A stretch of 64,000 bases of DNA from Dromaius novaehollandiae (taxonomy: Eukaryota; Chordata; Aves; Casuariiformes; Dromaiidae), in NCBI RefSeq assembly GCF_036370855.1, contig NC_088130.1, positions 66,936,941 through 67,000,940 of the forward strand, read 5' to 3'. The translations under genes and the position numbers were made by a program. Below the pieces are notes generated by a model. It was given only the letters and a program-made list of their open reading frames with translations, did not search any database and had not been told where the DNA came from. Below are positions 61,781-64,000 of this stretch, one piece after another; position 1 is the first letter of the stretch; each line of letters begins with the position of its first letter.

Positions 61781-63012
61781 TGCGGCGGACAGATGAGCGA
61801 ACTTTTGCCTTAAACACTTCTTGGTCCATAAGGTGCAAGCAAACCATAACCCCGAACAAGCCGTCTGTTCCTGGTGGGAACAGGACTGAGCTGCTGCCAC
61901 CCCCGAAATGGTCTCCCTGCGACCACCCGGGACACACCGAGCCTGCGCCGAACCAGGGCACGACCGGGCAGAGACTTTGGGACCTGGACTGTAAATTATT
62001 GCCCCTTAGCACGACTTCTATAAAACTTGCTTGGCATGAGTAGCTAAATTTGCCGAAGCCTTAGGCCGCACTTAGATAAAATAATGAACTTGTACCTAGT
62101 TCAGTGAGAAAAGGGGCCTGAGAGCTGGTTCAGACTGGCGTGACAAGGGCGCTGCAAGCAGTTTGCATCCCTGTGCTTGGCGCTCCGGGAGGGAGGGTGT
62201 CAAGGCTTGGAAGCGGGGCCTGCTTGGGCGCCGGGACCCTGGGAAACAAGGCCTCCCCTCACTGCTAAAACGGTGTTGATTAGGGGGGTCTGGACTATGT
62301 CGGGGTCTGGATTATATCCCCTTCGTCGGGACCTCGGGAGATAACACCTGCTGTCACTGCTGGGGCAGTGCTGGTTGCTGGAACAACGTCTCTGTCAGGG
62401 CCTTGAGGACAAGGGCAGGACCCGAGGAACGAAGACACTTCTGTCAGCAGAAACCGCAGCGGTAAAGACAAACGGCCTGCCTAGGGACAGCGACGAGACC
62501 CAACAGGGAGCAGGAGACCCCAGGCCTGAATGTTACTATGGGTCCAAACTACCGCGTGAGGGGTGGAGAGCTTAGACTGGACAGTTATAATTGCCCAGGG
62601 ATTTCTCTGTTCGGGGTCCCTCTTCGGAGGCACCCAGCTCGAGCTGTAACTACTGCACGCGGGTCATTACCATTTATTTATTTAATTTGCCTTGATTTGG
62701 CTCCGAACTTCTCAGCGGGAACCTCGGGTCGGACCCTGCTCGAGTTGTAATTCCTGCACGCGCATCGCTAGAACTTACGCCCAGGGTGAAGAGGACCAAC
62801 GGGACGACGCTGGATCCACGGGTGGTGATCTCTCTTTCTCTTTCTCTCCCCCTCTCTCTCTCTTTCTCTCTCCTCCCCTTCGCCTTTCCCCACCTTTTCT
62901 CCCCACTTCATGGAAAATAAAGTCAAAAGGTTGTACGATATTTGATCGGTTTTAGCATCTTAATCTCGTCCTTGGGATCGTAACGAAACCTTCCCGACAT
63001 TGGATCGGGACA
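61781..63012 (+). mobile_element. LTR of an endogenous retrovirus-type element (LTR copy 2, long form)
   Basis: Begins TGCGGCGG and ends GGGACA. Its two outer parts (61781-62017 and 62521-63012) match LTR copy 1 over essentially its whole length with few differences by eye. A middle block (about 62018-62520) is absent from copy 1. The block begins with TATAAAA (62019-62025). AATAAA lies at 62916-62921 and a CT-rich tract at 62829-62880. No retroviral coding region lies on either side within the window, so this is a solo LTR. No convincing target-site duplication is seen (CCGCG left, GCGAC right). It is in the same orientation as ARK2N and upstream of the CpG-rich end of the window. Confidence 0.82.
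62916..62921 (+). terminator. LTR polyadenylation hexamer AATAAA
   Basis: Located about 97 bp before the LTR end, the expected position for an R/U5 polyadenylation signal. The equivalent hexamer is present in LTR copy 1. Confidence 0.6.
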
Positions 63013-63269
63013 GCGACCGGAAGACAAGGCAGATGCAAACCGTAAGAGATGATGGTGGGAAGAAAACAGGAGATTTCAGACACCCAGAGAAGGATACAAA
63101 ACACTGAGCAAACCGCAGAGGTGGGGCAGGATGGGGAGACCAGGCCACGGTCCCCGTCAGCTCCCGAAGGACGCAGAAGACACCTGGAAGCAGCGGCTGG
63201 TCGCCAGCCCCAGGAGAACCCCGGAGCGGTGCCTGGGGGCTGGATATCGGGGCTGGTGGCTGCTTTTTA

Positions 63270-64000
63270 GGGCAGAAATCGAGAGCTGGCTGCTTCCCGG
63301 GCTGATGACGGGTGGCCGAGCGATGGGAGCGGGATGCTACCGTGCCCCGCAGCGGGACGCGACTCATTGCTCAGCTACCGGGAACGATCGGCGCCGCCAA
63401 CGAGGGTTTTTCCCTGCTCATTTCCCCGCCCGAGCCCGGGCAGCCGGACCCACTGCTGCCACCGGGGACGCGGAGAGCGGGGCTCGTCCCGGCGGAGCTC
63501 GGCTGGCGGAGCTGGTTTCCCCACCACCCCCATGGAGAAGCGGGGTATCTCCGACAGGCAGCTCGCAGCCGTCTAGCCCAGGGCTTTTTCGTCACCGTCA
63601 CCAGGATTTGTGCTCTCTGCTTTAGCGCGTCCCCTGCTCGGCTCCTGCGCCATCGCGATCGCTAAGCGCGTAGTGACTGGAGGCATCCCAGGCTGCAAAG
63701 GGAGGCCAAACACCCTGCACGGACACCGGGATTTCGCGTGCGGCGCTCGCCGCGCTCCGGCCACCGACGTCTCCAGCTCCAGGATCCGGGAGCGGCGCCG
63801 GGAAAGGCGCTAGATGGCACCAAAGGCGGACGCACGGGCTCCTGCGGGTGCGGGAAACCCGCGGGGACGGCGGGCGGCAGGGATGCGGAGGGAAAAAAGG
63901 AAAAAAACCAAGGGGAAAAGCCAAAAGCGGCGCCCGCCAGCCCTGCAGAGCCGCCCTCCCCGCTCCGGCGCTTATTTTGTAGCAACCGCGACATATAAAA
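63270..64000 (+). promoter_or_regulatory. CpG-rich segment, possible start of a promoter island of the next gene
   Basis: G+C and CpG frequency rise sharply from about 63.27 kb to the window edge. By synteny the next gene is RNF165 (ARK2C) on the same strand, but nothing in the visible sequence encodes it. A TATAAAA lies at 63994-64000, at the last bases. The many overlapping frames here are the usual artefact of stop-poor GC-rich DNA. Confidence 0.45.

Noticed and set aside
63131..63998. Several overlapping frames of 80-164 residues at the right edge
   Set aside because: CpG-rich, open in several phases at once, Arg/Pro/Gly-rich with no recognisable RNF165 sequence.
1..64000. tRNA, rRNA, CRISPR or prokaryotic-style operon features
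   Set aside because: None seen; the sequence is vertebrate with spliced genes.

Overview
Eukaryotic, vertebrate, almost certainly sauropsid sequence, most likely a bird. The reasons are multi-exon genes with GT-AG introns, chicken-repeat-type (CR1) LINE fragments, ancient amniote interspersed repeats, two endogenous-retrovirus-type LTRs and compact spacing. About 6 kb separates two genes that I recall as roughly 45 kb apart in human. The gene pair and its order match human 18q21.1 (ATP5F1A - HAUS1 - C18orf25/ARK2N - RNF165). In birds that block lies on the Z chromosome, so a Z-linked (or possibly W-linked) origin is inferred. A turtle or crocodilian autosome cannot be excluded from sequence alone.

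Layout: 1-5.6 kb holds the last four coding exons of HAUS1 (+ strand, 89 C-terminal residues; earlier exons lie upstream of the window) and its short 3'UTR. 5.6-10.7 kb is intergenic, with an old CR1 3'-end fragment and a GC-elevated patch at 7.9-8.9 kb. At 10.74-11.2 kb a G/T-rich minisatellite abuts a CpG island (about 11.2-12.1 kb), which holds a probable non-coding first exon of ARK2N ending at a consensus donor at 11,525/11,526. ARK2N (+ strand) then runs to 57.4 kb with coding exons at 25,810-26,533, 44,780-44,962, 50,561-50,687 and 54,453-54,642. These join in phase to a complete 407-residue protein and are followed by a 2.8 kb 3'UTR. 57.5-64 kb is intergenic, with a possible unassigned exon at 57,861-57,990, a 1.23 kb LTR at 61,781-63,012, and a CpG-rich final 0.7 kb that may begin the promoter of the next gene (RNF165 by synteny).

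Functionally, HAUS1 is a coiled-coil subunit of the augmin complex (spindle microtubule nucleation). ARK2N is an Arkadia N-terminal-like protein without a RING, carrying a basic helix, an acidic serine tract, SUMO-interacting-type motifs and an AMPK-consensus site. They are neighbours, not a functional pathway.

The most interesting unexplained signal is an intact reading frame (32,832-33,292) inside ARK2N intron 2. It could be spliced in phase from exon 2 to give an alternative C-terminus of about 154 residues. Also notable are an inverted pair of closely related LTRs flanking ARK2N exons 4-5, one lacking a roughly 503 bp block that begins with a TATA-like motif, and an open reading frame through ARK2N exon 1 into exon 2. 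All splice calls are read by eye; no search or alignment was run.
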